Shown: piece by piece, positions 1 to 8,306 of the stretch
Position numbering within the stretch: the stretch's first letter is position 1
Layout: the number at the start of each line of letters is the position of its first letter
Assembly (NCBI RefSeq): GCF_000367945.1
Contig: NZ_KB849179.1
Coordinates: forward strand, 62,001 to 126,000
Direction: 5' to 3'
DNA: 64,000 nt
DNA from: Acinetobacter proteolyticus
GTDB taxonomy: Bacteria > Pseudomonadota > Gammaproteobacteria > Pseudomonadales > Moraxellaceae
Translations under genes and position numbers: made by a program
Notes under the pieces: model-generated
Told to the model about the DNA's origin: nothing
The model's input: only the letters and a program-made list of their open reading frames with translations
Database searches by the model: none

Positions 1-881
1 CTGCGATTGCAGCTGTAAAAGCAGCTAAAGATCATTATGGTGCTAAGCTAAATGGGGAGTGGATGTCTGCTGGTCAATCTCAAGGTGGTCAGGCATCTTT
101 GGGGACTGCGGAGTATGCAAATGCGGATGCAACCTATAAGGGAGCCGTGGCTGGCGCACCTGCATCAAGTTTAGGAAAAATTATCTTAGAGGTTGCACCT
201 ACTGCTTTGGCAGGTATTGAGTTGAAAGAAATCGCAGCGGGTGTACCGTTAGCAAATCGAGTATCTGTTGATTCCTACGCGACTTTACTTGCTTATGCCG
301 CACTGACAGGTGTTGGGATTAAAGCATATGAGCCAAGATTCAATTATCGAGACATTTTCCAAGAACGTGCTAAATCTCTTGCAGAATTCGCTGAAGGTAC
401 TACAGGCGAAAATGGTCTTTGTCTAGATAATGAAACTGATCCAAGCTTAAGTCTGATTGAGAAGTTTAAAGCTGATATCATTCAATTTATGACGGTTAAT
501 CCTGATAAAAAAGTTATGGACTATCCAGGATTGGATACAAATAACTTTAAAAATAATGAGACCGTACAGAAGTTTTTAGTTGCAAACCAACCAGGAACGA
601 AACGTATTGATAAACCAGTTTATATTGTACAGGGAACTGCGGATACAAATGTTCCATTCCCTGTTACACAGGCATTGGTTGCTAATTTGCAAGCATTAGG
701 ATCACCAAGTATTAAACTGGATCCTGTTGTGAATGCAACGCATACTCAAGCGATTGTGTGTAGAAACCTTGATGTGTATAACTTTATTCAATCTAAGATG
801 CCTGCTAAAACAAATATAGTGGTTGATCCAGCCAAGATTGATGCAAGTAAAAATGAGCAATGCACGGGTGTAAAGTCATAA
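1..881 (+). CDS. Secreted-lipase-like alpha/beta hydrolase, 3' part only
   Basis: The reading frame is open from the window edge (frame beginning at base 3), so the true start lies upstream. The nucleophile elbow is visible as GQSQGG just after position 63. A likely acid is the Asp in GTADTNVPF, and a likely catalytic His lies in ATHTQAI near the C terminus, in the order Ser-Asp-His expected for an alpha/beta hydrolase. Spacing and the long helical insert between Ser and Asp resemble the secretory lipase (LIP) group. Substrate cannot be told from sequence. The signal peptide, if any, is outside the window. A strong hairpin terminator follows the stop. Confidence 0.7.
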   Translation, partial: AIAAVKAAKDHYGAKLNGEWMSAGQSQGGQASLGTAEYANADATYKGAVAGAPASSLGKIILEVAPTALAGIELKEIAAGVPLANRVSVDSYATLLAYAALTGVGIKAYEPRFNYRDIFQERAKSLAEFAEGTTGENGLCLDNETDPSLSLIEKFKADIIQFMTVNPDKKVMDYPGLDTNNFKNNETVQKFLVANQPGTKRIDKPVYIVQGTADTNVPFPVTQALVANLQALGSPSIKLDPVVNATHTQAIVCRNLDVYNFIQSKMPAKTNIVVDPAKIDASKNEQCTGVKS

Positions 882-903
882 TTTTTTAAGGTTTTAAGCT
901 AAC

Positions 904-935
904 AAAAAAGAGCCTCTTTATAGAGGCTCTTTTTT
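904..935. terminator. Bidirectional intrinsic terminator
   Basis: Perfect 14-bp stem with a 4-nt loop (ttta), A-run on the left and T-run on the right, placed 22 bases after the hydrolase stop codon. Confidence 0.9.
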
Positions 936-986
936 GTTATATTGTTACGCATCTTGAAATTGATGCCGTTTGAGTTTGAAGTCGTT

Positions 987-1193
987 ATGAGCCAGCAACC
1001 TGTTGAAAAAAGATCTGTCCCTTGGTTATTGATGGGGCTTGGATTATTAATTCCAATTTTTATTGTGGGGATGGCTTTTCTTGCGGCAAGAAGTGATGCG
1101 CAAACCAAGAAAAAATATGATCAGCAACATGCTGAAATTGCAAAAAAGTTTGAACAACAAAAACAAGCTGAACCAACCACGCCGGCTGAGTAA
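987..1193 (+). CDS. Small single-pass membrane protein, unknown function
   Basis: A 68-residue protein if it starts at the ATG at 987; the frame is open further upstream with an in-frame ATG at 963 and a TTG at 942, and no strong Shine-Dalgarno decides between them. It has one hydrophobic segment (about residues 10-29, WLLMGLGLLIPIFIVGMAFL) followed by a charged Lys/Gln-rich tail ending in TTPAE. The likely topology is a short cytoplasmic N terminus, one membrane helix and a hydrophilic, possibly coiled, C-terminal stretch. I do not recognise a family. It stands alone between a terminator and a convergent gene. Confidence 0.55.
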   Translation: MSQQPVEKRSVPWLLMGLGLLIPIFIVGMAFLAARSDAQTKKKYDQQHAEIAKKFEQQKQAEPTTPAE

Positions 1194-1212
1194 TTTATCT
1201 GAGAGCGATTTA

Positions 1213-1653
1213 TTATTGAATATCCATCTGTAATTGTTTTACAGATGGAATTTGCGTATAGCGCAGTACCAAATAGCCTGCCTCTTGTAGCATCTGGTCG
1301 CGTTTTTTATCTTCTAATTCCTTACCAACATGGCTTGGGTCATCTAACTCAATAATCGCCAGCACATTCATCTCCTGATCTAAAACCACAAAGTCAGTCA
1401 CTTTACGATTAAATTTACTGCGGATCTTATAATGATCACTGGTAATCAACGCACTAAAGGCAACTTGTGCAAGCACGTGGTGCTGCGGAAAGGCTTGTTG
1501 TAGTCGACTAAACATTCGCGACTCAAAAGTTGTAATGACAGGACGCGCGAAGAATTTTTGTTTTGGAAAGAAAGGACGTAGGCAGCTAAACAGCAGTAAA
1601 GCTGTACTTATGAAGCCAATGCTAAGAAAGAGGAGATGATTTGACTGAAACAT
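1213..1653 (-). CDS. DUF2726-type protein with N-terminal membrane anchor
   Basis: Read from the ATG at 1653 this gives 146 residues; six more codons are open upstream to 1671. A hydrophobic helix (about residues 7-23) is followed by a DUF2726-like domain: FESRMFSRLQQAFP, then KVTDFVVLD, IIELDDPSH and KKRDQMLQEAGYLVLRY. The D...(I)ELD...K arrangement resembles the restriction-endonuclease-like fold from which DUF2726 is thought to derive, but nuclease activity is not shown. It lies just downstream of tRNA-Asn on the same strand, separated by that tRNA's terminator, so it probably has its own promoter. Confidence 0.7.
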   Translation of the reverse strand: MFQSNHLLFLSIGFISTALLLFSCLRPFFPKQKFFARPVITTFESRMFSRLQQAFPQHHVLAQVAFSALITSDHYKIRSKFNRKVTDFVVLDQEMNVLAIIELDDPSHVGKELEDKKRDQMLQEAGYLVLRYTQIPSVKQLQMDIQ

Positions 1654-1674
1654 ATGCTTATCAAAGGGCAAATA

Positions 1675-1703
1675 AAAAACCCACTCAATAAGAGTGGGTT
1701 TTT
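1675..1703 (-). terminator. Terminator of first tRNA-Asn
   Basis: Perfect 12-bp stem with a 5-nt loop and flanking A/T runs, 7 bases beyond the tRNA 3' end on the minus strand. Confidence 0.85.
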
Positions 1704-1710
1704 AGAATCT

Positions 1711-1786
1711 TGGCTCTCCCACCTGGGCTCGAACCAGGGACCTGCGGATTAACAGTCCGTCGCTCTACCGACTGAGCTATGGGAGA
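1711..1786 (-). tRNA. tRNA-Asn (GTT), copy 1
   Basis: A 76-nt cloverleaf reading TCTCCCATAGCTCAG at the 5' end and ending in an encoded CCA. The anticodon loop reads CTGTTAA, anticodon GTT. T-arm GGTTCGAGCC is intact. It is identical in sequence to the copy at 2360-2435. Confidence 0.97.
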
Positions 1787-1871
1787 ATCTGGAGCGAATT
1801 TTAGGGCTTAAATGGAAGTCCGTCAAGTAAAATGAGTATGAATAATAAACGCTTAACCAAAAAAATGCATA

Positions 1872-2180
1872 TTAACGTGCAACTTGATTACATTGTGCTA
1901 ATTCAGTAGAGCGAGCATTCCAGATTGCACCCGCTGAGTTTTTATAATAACTAATCTTACCAATACGTAAGACCAGACTTTGGCAGGAATCTAAAGAAAG
2001 CGCATTGCCCCAAGGGCCAGACATGCTACAGACACGACCATTACATTTCCAGACCACATTGGGTCCATTCTCAATTGGAACAGTCACAGTACCTTTATAG
2101 GAAGAACCAGCATACCAAGTGGTTTGGGCGGCGATTGCTGGACTGCTAAGAAATATTAAACACAACAGAAGTTTTTTCAT
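1872..2180 (-). CDS. Small secreted Cys-containing protein, unknown function
   Basis: A 102-residue protein with a classic signal peptide (MKKLLLCLIFLSSPAIAA, cleavage expected after about residue 18). The mature part has four Cys (WKCNGRVC, DSCQS, AQCNQ) that could form two disulfides in the periplasm or outside the cell. There is no other recognisable motif. It is the only gene between the two identical tRNA-Asn genes, on the same strand as both. I know of similar short secreted hypotheticals in Acinetobacter but cannot give a function. Confidence 0.65.
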   Translation of the reverse strand: MKKLLLCLIFLSSPAIAAQTTWYAGSSYKGTVTVPIENGPNVVWKCNGRVCSMSGPWGNALSLDSCQSLVLRIGKISYYKNSAGAIWNARSTELAQCNQVAR

Positions 2181-2321
2181 TATATCTTTTCCCTAATATA
2201 ATAATTAAATTTTGATCTTATATTAAAAGCAGGGAGGTGGTTTAAAGTTATACGATACTCAACAGGAAATGAACAAAATAATCATAATTATTGTTTTAAG
2301 CATATTTTGTGCATTCAAAAT

Positions 2322-2352
2322 AAAAAGCCCAGATCATTGATCTGGGCTTTTT
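2322..2352 (-). terminator. Terminator of second tRNA-Asn
   Basis: Fifteen-base arms (aaaaagcccagatca and its complement) around a single base, close after the tRNA 3' end on the minus strand. Confidence 0.85.
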
Positions 2353-2359
2353 AGAATCT

Positions 2360-2435
2360 TGGCTCTCCCACCTGGGCTCGAACCAGGGACCTGCGGATTA
2401 ACAGTCCGTCGCTCTACCGACTGAGCTATGGGAGA
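2360..2435 (-). tRNA. tRNA-Asn (GTT), copy 2
   Basis: Identical 76-nt cloverleaf to copy 1, anticodon GTT, CCA encoded. The identity with copy 1 extends a few bases past both tRNA ends (agaatct on one side, atctg on the other). Confidence 0.97.
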
Positions 2436-2671
2436 ATCTGAGTGCCATTATAGGCAGCTTTTAAAATTGGTCAAGATAAAAGTGTCATGTTTCTTTCATT
2501 TTTGCATCGTATGCTTTTTATTTGCACAATTGCGATAAAGTCAGAAAAATAACTTGAACTTTGAACAGGGTATTGCTAGATTCAAATGAGAAAGAGCGTT
2601 TAGATATTCATCTAAACAGTGTGGATTTAACCCTACTTGCCAGCACTAAAATGGCTAAACTGGAGGTCGAA

Positions 2672-3103
2672 ATGACTATTCTAAATATTCAATCTATTTT
2701 TTCAAATTTGTCTTTTTATCAACAGCATTATCTCGAAATTATTCAAGATGCTGCGCAGTATTACACGCCCGTTGAGCATTCATTTATAAATACTTTTCCG
2801 TTTAAGCAACAAGCCTTGTATCTGGGGGATTTATTGCAATTATGGTTTGGCAATAAATGGAAAATTCAAACGGCTAAAGATCTACTCTCACAAAAAAATA
2901 CCTTGACTGTCGATGAGCATGCACCTTTATATTTATTTCAACTTGGTGGTGAATTATTTTTAGGTGCAAATACGGCTTTGGCTTGGTCTGTAGTAGAGCA
3001 AAAGGTTGTGTCAGTGCAAGTGAAAAGCATTTGGCAATACGCGGTATTTAGTCATTTATGCATTCGTCCAAAAAACTTCCAAAGTAATAAGGCCATTGCA
3101 TAG
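2672..3103 (+). CDS. Conserved-looking hypothetical protein
   Basis: The frame is open from a TTG at 2561, but the ATG at 2672 has a near-perfect Shine-Dalgarno (GGAGG at 2662-2666, spacing 5), giving 143 residues; an ATG at 2651 is also in frame. The protein is soluble, Gln/Tyr-rich, with motifs FKQQALYLGDLLQLWFGNKW and LFLGANTALAWSVVEQ that look like a helical domain. There is no signal peptide and no known catalytic motif. I do not recognise the family. It is followed by the convergent thioesterase gene. Confidence 0.55.
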   Translation: MTILNIQSIFSNLSFYQQHYLEIIQDAAQYYTPVEHSFINTFPFKQQALYLGDLLQLWFGNKWKIQTAKDLLSQKNTLTVDEHAPLYLFQLGGELFLGANTALAWSVVEQKVVSVQVKSIWQYAVFSHLCIRPKNFQSNKAIA

Positions 3104-3140
3104 GGCTATAATGAAATAGCCCATTTGCTTCTATTTAGGC

Positions 3141-3578
3141 TTATGGGCGAATGATCATGCAGGTTGCGGTTGCATGCGCATAAAGTTTGCCTTCTGCATC
3201 GACAATTTTACCTTCCGAAATCCCTAAATTTTTACTGATATTGATCATGCTGCCTGTCGCTATGAGCTTTTGATTTTTTGGAATAGGGCGGCACATTTTA
3301 ATATTCAGATCAATGGTGCCATAACCGACACCTGCTTCTAAAAGGGTATGGACAGCGCAACCTGTGACAGAATCAAGTACGGTTGCAGCAAAACCGCCAT
3401 GAACGCCTCCTAGCGGGTTGAGATGGCGTTGATCTGCTTGTACTTCAAATTTTATAAAACCTTCAGTAACTTCAACGGGTTGCATTGGAATTGTTTCACT
3501 AATACTGGCCGGTGGAATATGTCCTTCACACATTGCCGTTAAAAACTCAAGTCCATTCATTTCTTTTGGGTGTTTCAT
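3141..3578 (-). CDS. PaaI-family hotdog thioesterase
   Basis: A 145-residue protein with the hotdog fold signature LNPLGGVHGGFAATVLDSVTGCAV: the HGG segment and the following Asp form the usual thioester hydrolysis site of PaaI-type acyl-CoA thioesterases. A second block, GYGTIDLNIKMCRPIPKNQKLIATG, is the typical beta-sheet core. It likely hydrolyses short or aromatic acyl-CoAs in the cytoplasm; the substrate is not identifiable. The gene stands alone, facing the hypothetical at 2672-3103. Confidence 0.85.
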   Translation of the reverse strand: MKHPKEMNGLEFLTAMCEGHIPPASISETIPMQPVEVTEGFIKFEVQADQRHLNPLGGVHGGFAATVLDSVTGCAVHTLLEAGVGYGTIDLNIKMCRPIPKNQKLIATGSMINISKNLGISEGKIVDAEGKLYAHATATCMIIRP

Positions 3579-3759
3579 CTTTTTTCCTATATAGTTCTAA
3601 AAAGGAACTTGTGTATAACGTAGTCTTTCCATGACAGGCTGTCAATACAGTTCATCGATGAATTCTAAGTTTTACAAATTATTGATTGCGCCATGCTTGC
3701 TTTGTTTTATGCTTACGTTAATTCATAAATAACAATTTTGAATAAAAGGTAAATTTATA

Positions 3760-4179
3760 ATGAAAGGACAGTGTGTTTGTGGTGAGACCACATTTGAAGT
3801 TGAATTAAGTAATCATGATGTACATGCCTGTCACTGTTCGATTTGTCGTCGACAGACCAGTGGCGTGATTATGACCATTGATGTGAAACAAGGCAGCTTA
3901 AAATTTTTAAAACAAGATCATCTCTCTGTCTATAACTCATCGGCTTGGGGTGAAAGAGGTTTCTGTAATGCCTGTGGCACCAATTTATTTTGGCGGACGA
4001 AAGATCAGAATTATTGCAATATCAATGCCTTTGCATTGAATGAGTCACCCAAAGATCTAAATCTTGATTTGGAAATTTATATCGATTGCAAACCTGAGTT
4101 TTATGCTTTTCAAAATGCGACCAAGAAGATGACAGAAGCGGAGGTCGTTGCACTTTTTAGTGGTGAATCAGCTAAATAG
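3760..4179 (+). CDS. GFA-family zinc protein (CENP-V/GFA domain)
   Basis: A 139-residue protein with the cysteine pattern of the GFA family: GQCVCGETTFEVEL at the N terminus, CHCSICRRQTSG at about residues 28-37, and GFCNACGTNLFW at about 67-77. These cysteines bind two zinc ions in the family founder, the glutathione-dependent formaldehyde-activating enzyme, but most members have no proven reaction. The start at 3760 fits an AAAGG element upstream. It ends facing the aminotransferase gene across a shared terminator. Confidence 0.85.
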   Translation: MKGQCVCGETTFEVELSNHDVHACHCSICRRQTSGVIMTIDVKQGSLKFLKQDHLSVYNSSAWGERGFCNACGTNLFWRTKDQNYCNINAFALNESPKDLNLDLEIYIDCKPEFYAFQNATKKMTEAEVVALFSGESAK

Positions 4180-4228
4180 TACTCGTTTTAGGAATCCCAA
4201 TTTTAGTTAAGGTATAAATTTAAGACAT

Positions 4229-4263
4229 AAAAAAAGAAGCTTCATTGGGAAGCTTCTTTTTTT
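4229..4263. terminator. Bidirectional terminator
   Basis: Fourteen-base perfect arms (aaaaaaagaagctt and complement) around cattggg, between the convergent GFA and aminotransferase genes. Confidence 0.9.
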
Positions 4264-4276
4264 ATTGCGGCAAAAA

Positions 4277-5512
4277 TTATTTCGCAGCTTTTTCTGCTTG
4301 AATTGAAGCAATTGCAGCATCAACGCCTTCAATTGAATCAGCAGCCTTTTTGATACGTGCTAAAGCATCGACTAAAACTTCGTCAGCAGTTGCATAAGAG
4401 ATACGCATAAATCCGCCTAGGCCAAATGCATCGCCAGGAACGACCGCAACGCCAGTTTCTTCCAGTAACCATTCAGAGAATTCTGTGCAAGATTTTAAAC
4501 CTTTGGCACGAATTAACGGGCGGATATTGGCATAGGCATAGAATGCACCATCAGCAGGTAAGCAAGAAATACCGTTGATGTCATTTAAGCCGTTAACCAC
4601 TAAGTCATGACGGCGTTTAAACGCTTCAATCATTGGCTGTAATACGTCTTGTGGGCCATTCAATGCTGCTTCAGCTGCAACTTGCGAAATCGAAGTTGGG
4701 TTAGAAGTGGATTGAGACTGGATTTTTTTCATTGCGCCAATGATTTTTGCAGGACCCGCCGCATAACCAATACGCCAGCCTGTCATTGCATAGGCTTTTG
4801 AAACACCATTGAGAACGATGGTGCGGTCATATAAGTCTGGTGCAACAGTCGCGATATTGTAGAACTCATCTTCCCAGCGGATTGGTTCATACATGTCATC
4901 AGAAGCAACAAAGACTTGTGGGTGACGACGTAACACTTCTGCCAAAGCTTCTAATTCAGCTTTGGTATAGATCATACCTGTTGGGTTAGATGGGCTGTTC
5001 AATACCACTAAACGTGTATTTGGGGTGATCGCCGCTTCTAATTGTTCAGGGGTAATTTTGAAACGCTGTTCTTCACCACATTTCACGATCACTGGTGTAC
5101 CTTCAGCGATAATTACCATATCTGGATAGCTGACCCAAAATGGCGCAGGGATAATCACTTCATCGCCTTTATTTAACAAAGCAAGGGCCAAGTTAAAGAA
5201 ACTTTGTTTACCACCACAAGACACTAAAATCTGGTTGGCTTGATAATCTAGATTATTATCACGTTTGAGTTTCGCAATAATTGCTTTTTTTAAGCTTGGA
5301 GTACCGTCTACAGCTGTATATTTTGTAAAGCCTTTATTAATCGCTTCAATTGCAGCATCTTTGATGTGTTGAGGGGTATCAAAGTCTGGTTCGCCTGCAC
5401 CTAAACCAATCACGTTTTTACCAGCAGCTTTAAGCTCAGCAGCTTTGTTGGTTACTGCAAGTGTAGGGGACGGTTTGATGGCATTGACACGATCAGAGAG
5501 ACGTACGTCCAC
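4277..5512 (-). CDS. Class I aspartate-type aminotransferase
   Basis: A 411-residue PLP enzyme of fold type I. The Schiff-base lysine is K239 in VSKAYAMTGWRIGY; the substrate/PLP Asn lies in NSPSNPTG (172-179); the start reads MDVRLSDRVNAIKPSPT as in the aspartate/prephenate aminotransferase subgroup Ib (AatA/AspC type). It transfers the amino group between aspartate and 2-oxoglutarate, in the cytoplasm. Substrate could also include prephenate; the sequence does not settle this. It is monocistronic with a terminator shared with the opposing GFA gene. Confidence 0.9.
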   Translation of the reverse strand: MDVRLSDRVNAIKPSPTLAVTNKAAELKAAGKNVIGLGAGEPDFDTPQHIKDAAIEAINKGFTKYTAVDGTPSLKKAIIAKLKRDNNLDYQANQILVSCGGKQSFFNLALALLNKGDEVIIPAPFWVSYPDMVIIAEGTPVIVKCGEEQRFKITPEQLEAAITPNTRLVVLNSPSNPTGMIYTKAELEALAEVLRRHPQVFVASDDMYEPIRWEDEFYNIATVAPDLYDRTIVLNGVSKAYAMTGWRIGYAAGPAKIIGAMKKIQSQSTSNPTSISQVAAEAALNGPQDVLQPMIEAFKRRHDLVVNGLNDINGISCLPADGAFYAYANIRPLIRAKGLKSCTEFSEWLLEETGVAVVPGDAFGLGGFMRISYATADEVLVDALARIKKAADSIEGVDAAIASIQAEKAAK

Positions 5513-5700
5513 GGCATTATTCCTTCTTATGGGATTAAAAAATAAAAAGCAGCTTATCTTAGCTTAATTCGACTTCTTTGTGGCTGAAACTTGCCTGAAT
5601 CGTATAAAAAGTTACTAAATTTTAAGCTTTAGCGTCATTGTGTTTTTTTACATATTTTATTTTTATAAAAATGGCAAAAATCTATTACAATATGCGGCTA

Positions 5701-5714
5701 GAAATCTAGATTTC
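5701..5714. repeat. Perfect 14-bp palindrome GAAATCTAGATTTC
   Basis: Lies 12 bases upstream of the start codon of the small gene at 5727, just before its GAGAG ribosome-binding site. It could be an operator or a loopless hairpin in the 5' leader. Confidence 0.5.
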
Positions 5715-5726
5715 GAGAGAATTTCA

Positions 5727-5906
5727 ATGAGTACCCAACAACCTAAAGCAAAAAAAGCTTTGGTGAAATTGCCATTTCCTATGCCATCTGCTCAGGATGA
5801 TGCTGAGGATGCAACCCATAATCAGGTCCGTCCAAAACCTGAGCAATATGCTGATCGTACTTGGATGCCTCCACGTGGTACCCGTCGTTCAATGGGTAAG
5901 CGTTAA
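5727..5906 (+). CDS. Small basic hypothetical protein (59 aa)
   Basis: Start chosen at the ATG at 5727 because GAGAG lies 7-11 bases upstream; an upstream extension of the frame to 5640 reads as low-complexity Phe/Tyr/Lys and is unlikely. The product (MSTQQPKAKKALVKLPFPMP...) has no membrane segment, is Pro-rich and ends in a basic tail PPRGTRRSMGKR. This may be an RNA- or ribosome-associated small protein, but that is only a guess from charge. A terminator follows directly. Confidence 0.65.
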   Translation: MSTQQPKAKKALVKLPFPMPSAQDDAEDATHNQVRPKPEQYADRTWMPPRGTRRSMGKR

Positions 5907-5907
5907 T

Positions 5908-5937
5908 AAAAAAGCCAATCTGTTGATTGGCTTTTTT
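5908..5937. terminator. Bidirectional terminator
   Basis: Thirteen-base arms (aaaaaagccaatc and complement) with loop tgtt, between convergent genes. Confidence 0.9.
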
Positions 5938-5942
5938 ATTAA

Positions 5943-6740
5943 TTATTGATGACGGTTGAGAGGATGTTGTATTTCTAACTCGCCACGCCAGAGCTTGATG
6001 AAATCATATTCATCAATATCATATAACTCCATTAAAGCAATAATCACACTGACAAAAATCATTGCGCCTTCAGAATTGCTATGGAAATTAAAAATCTTGC
6101 CATTGAGTTTGCCTAAAATATCGTTAATCTCATGTTCACGGCCACGCCCATAACGATCACGCGGGTACAATTCTTCATTCAAAACAACCAAAGCAATGGC
6201 TTTTTCTGCTGCGGTTAGCTTAGTCTGATTAAGTGCCTCTTCAAAAGATTCATAGCCATGATCGAAATAGAATATGACTTCATCTGAAATAAAGGCATGT
6301 ACTGCATCAGCAGTTAAGTCGGGAAATTGGGAAACCGCGTCCTCTTCGATATACGGGCGAAATGATTCGGGGAAAATCACATTGGAATGAATCCCTTTGA
6401 ATAAAGGAGCAATTTCAGACACTTTATAACCGGCAATCCCACACCCCAAAGCCGTTAAAAAATATTTCATTTTAGGGTGGTGTTTTGCATAGACTTTAAA
6501 GTCTTCTACATAATGCTCAATTTGAGCCAATGGCATTTGTTGTAGGTGTTCATTCAGTGTTGGAATCGCGAATGTTTGTCCAGCCCAACCACGCCCAACG
6601 CCTTTTACAGCAGCAAAGTGTTGTGCTGCGACACGAGCTGCGCCACTGTCATGGATACCTGCTAAGTTACTGCCGAAAACAAAGACTGTATCTTCAGGGA
6701 GTTCCGTTACGATTGTTTCGTCATGGTATTGGTAAGCCAT
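5943..6740 (-). CDS. Macro-domain-like protein
   Basis: A 265-residue protein. The N-terminal half has FVFGSNLAGIHDSGAARVAAQHF followed by GQTFAIPT and FLTALGCGIAGY, which resemble the ADP-ribose-binding loops of macro-domain-like proteins common in phages and bacteria (GSN-GIHDSGAA as loop 1, GCGIAGY as loop 2). The C-terminal half (from about residue 145) is acidic and helical with no motif I know. It may bind or process ADP-ribose or a related nucleotide in the cytoplasm; the assignment is from pattern only. It is monocistronic. Confidence 0.6.
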   Translation of the reverse strand: MAYQYHDETIVTELPEDTVFVFGSNLAGIHDSGAARVAAQHFAAVKGVGRGWAGQTFAIPTLNEHLQQMPLAQIEHYVEDFKVYAKHHPKMKYFLTALGCGIAGYKVSEIAPLFKGIHSNVIFPESFRPYIEEDAVSQFPDLTADAVHAFISDEVIFYFDHGYESFEEALNQTKLTAAEKAIALVVLNEELYPRDRYGRGREHEINDILGKLNGKIFNFHSNSEGAMIFVSVIIALMELYDIDEYDFIKLWRGELEIQHPLNRHQ

Positions 6741-6904
6741 ATTTTTATCATTGAATTTGAGTATAAGTCCATGTTGCAGTTGATTGCTAACAGGGTCAAG
6801 CGCTGTTTGTATTTTTCTTTTATTTTATTCGAGCTCAGGTGCCAAAATGATTTGGATCAATCGGTCGGATCAAAATAAATCGTTGAATCATGTGTCCATT
6901 TTAA

Positions 6905-8056
6905 TTAAGTGATTAAGTCAAATGATATTTGATTCCGTCCATTCTCTTTTGCTTGATACAGGAGTTTGTCGGCACGTTGCAATGCAGATTTAATTTCATG
7001 AAAATGAGCTATCTTGGTAAGACCATAACTTGCTGTCATTTTAATTTCATGATGGGTAAATGTGGTTTGTTCAAGCTGCTTTTTGAGTTGATTTGTTCGA
7101 TACAAAGCCTCAGAAGTATTGCTCGCGGAAATGAGATAAACAAATTCTTCTCCACCAAAACGAGCAATTAAGTCATTCGAATTTTTGTGTTGCAACATGA
7201 TTTGGCTTATGCCTTGTAAGATTTGGTCACCAATATTATGCCCCCAAGTATCATTAATTAATTTAAAGTGATCGATGTCTAAGCAAATCAAATAATAAGA
7301 TTGAGTGGTGAAGATTAACTTTTCACATTTTTCAAAGAACCCTCGACGATTAAGTACTTGAGTCAATGGATCATACTGGCGTTCTTTGTTCAGACGTTGA
7401 ATAACATCTTGGATGGCGCCAGCACTGATGACAATAGCGAATAGAATGTTTAAAAGAATATTAATGGAGGTCCATAATAACCACCATGTTGACGAGGTTA
7501 AGTTGATGTGGTCATGATTAATGTGATCTAAAAAAATAAGATTGATCAAGGCACGGAAAAAATAATATAAGACATTGAGTAAATAGAGAATTAATATCCA
7601 GCGATCAAATGATTGACTATGTGGAAATTGCTTGAATACAGCGGGGACTGTAATTAAGCCGATCAGTCCTAATGCCATATTTAAAATAATCAGTCTTAAC
7701 CATATTTGTGGATTTAAATATGAAAAATAACTAAGGCCAACAAGAGTCAACCCGATAAAAACTAAGGCGAGTAGGTGCCTGAACGGCGCATTGAGTTTCA
7801 CACTCATTGCATATGCTGCAACCCATCCCCCGAATAAATATAGAGCCGCAGTGAACGGGGCTGCAATCGTAAGTTGTGGGTTGCTCATTAAGCATTGTAT
7901 TAAAAGTGCAATAGATGGAATTGCATAAGCCAAACCAATCCACAATAAAAAAATATCGGCTTTGAAGATTAAACGGCAGCATATAAATGCCAAGCCGATG
8001 AAAAATATGCAGATTGGAACGATTAATATAAAATATTGTGTATTAATTGAGTTCAC
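6905..8056 (-). CDS. Membrane-bound diguanylate cyclase (GGDEF)
   Basis: A 383-residue protein starting at GTG (8056). The first ~215 residues hold about six or seven hydrophobic helices, then a GGDEF domain begins at YDPLTQVLNRRGF. The active-site motif is GGEEF in ARFGGEEFVYL, with the metal/GTP residues CLDIDHFKLINDTWGH upstream, so it should make c-di-GMP from two GTP. The inhibitory I-site RxxD five residues before GGEEF is absent (NSND), so product feedback at that site is unlikely. The input is presumably sensed by the membrane region. It stands alone, divergent from uvrB. Confidence 0.9.
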   Translation of the reverse strand: MNSINTQYFILIVPICIFFIGLAFICCRLIFKADIFLLWIGLAYAIPSIALLIQCLMSNPQLTIAAPFTAALYLFGGWVAAYAMSVKLNAPFRHLLALVFIGLTLVGLSYFSYLNPQIWLRLIILNMALGLIGLITVPAVFKQFPHSQSFDRWILILYLLNVLYYFFRALINLIFLDHINHDHINLTSSTWWLLWTSINILLNILFAIVISAGAIQDVIQRLNKERQYDPLTQVLNRRGFFEKCEKLIFTTQSYYLICLDIDHFKLINDTWGHNIGDQILQGISQIMLQHKNSNDLIARFGGEEFVYLISASNTSEALYRTNQLKKQLEQTTFTHHEIKMTASYGLTKIAHFHEIKSALQRADKLLYQAKENGRNQISFDLIT

Positions 8057-8306
8057 AGAAAAATTTCAAAGTTCTTGATCTTTTTAAAGTATATATATTA
8101 ATTTTTTTTGTGTGAAAATTCAATATATTTACAATTATTGGTTGAGAAAAATTGAGATTTTAACACTAAAAAAATACGTGAATTTGATAGTAATTTATTA
8201 AATATAATATAGGTCTCTAAAAAATTATATTAAAGTACATAAAGTGGATTGCAAATTGAATTGAGTGACTCCATAAATAACCCATATTCAGGAAAAGAGA
8301 CGTCTT

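Noticed and set aside
8057..8306. Possible SOS box before uvrB
   Set aside because: No palindrome of the right kind was found, and Acinetobacter is known to lack a standard LexA.
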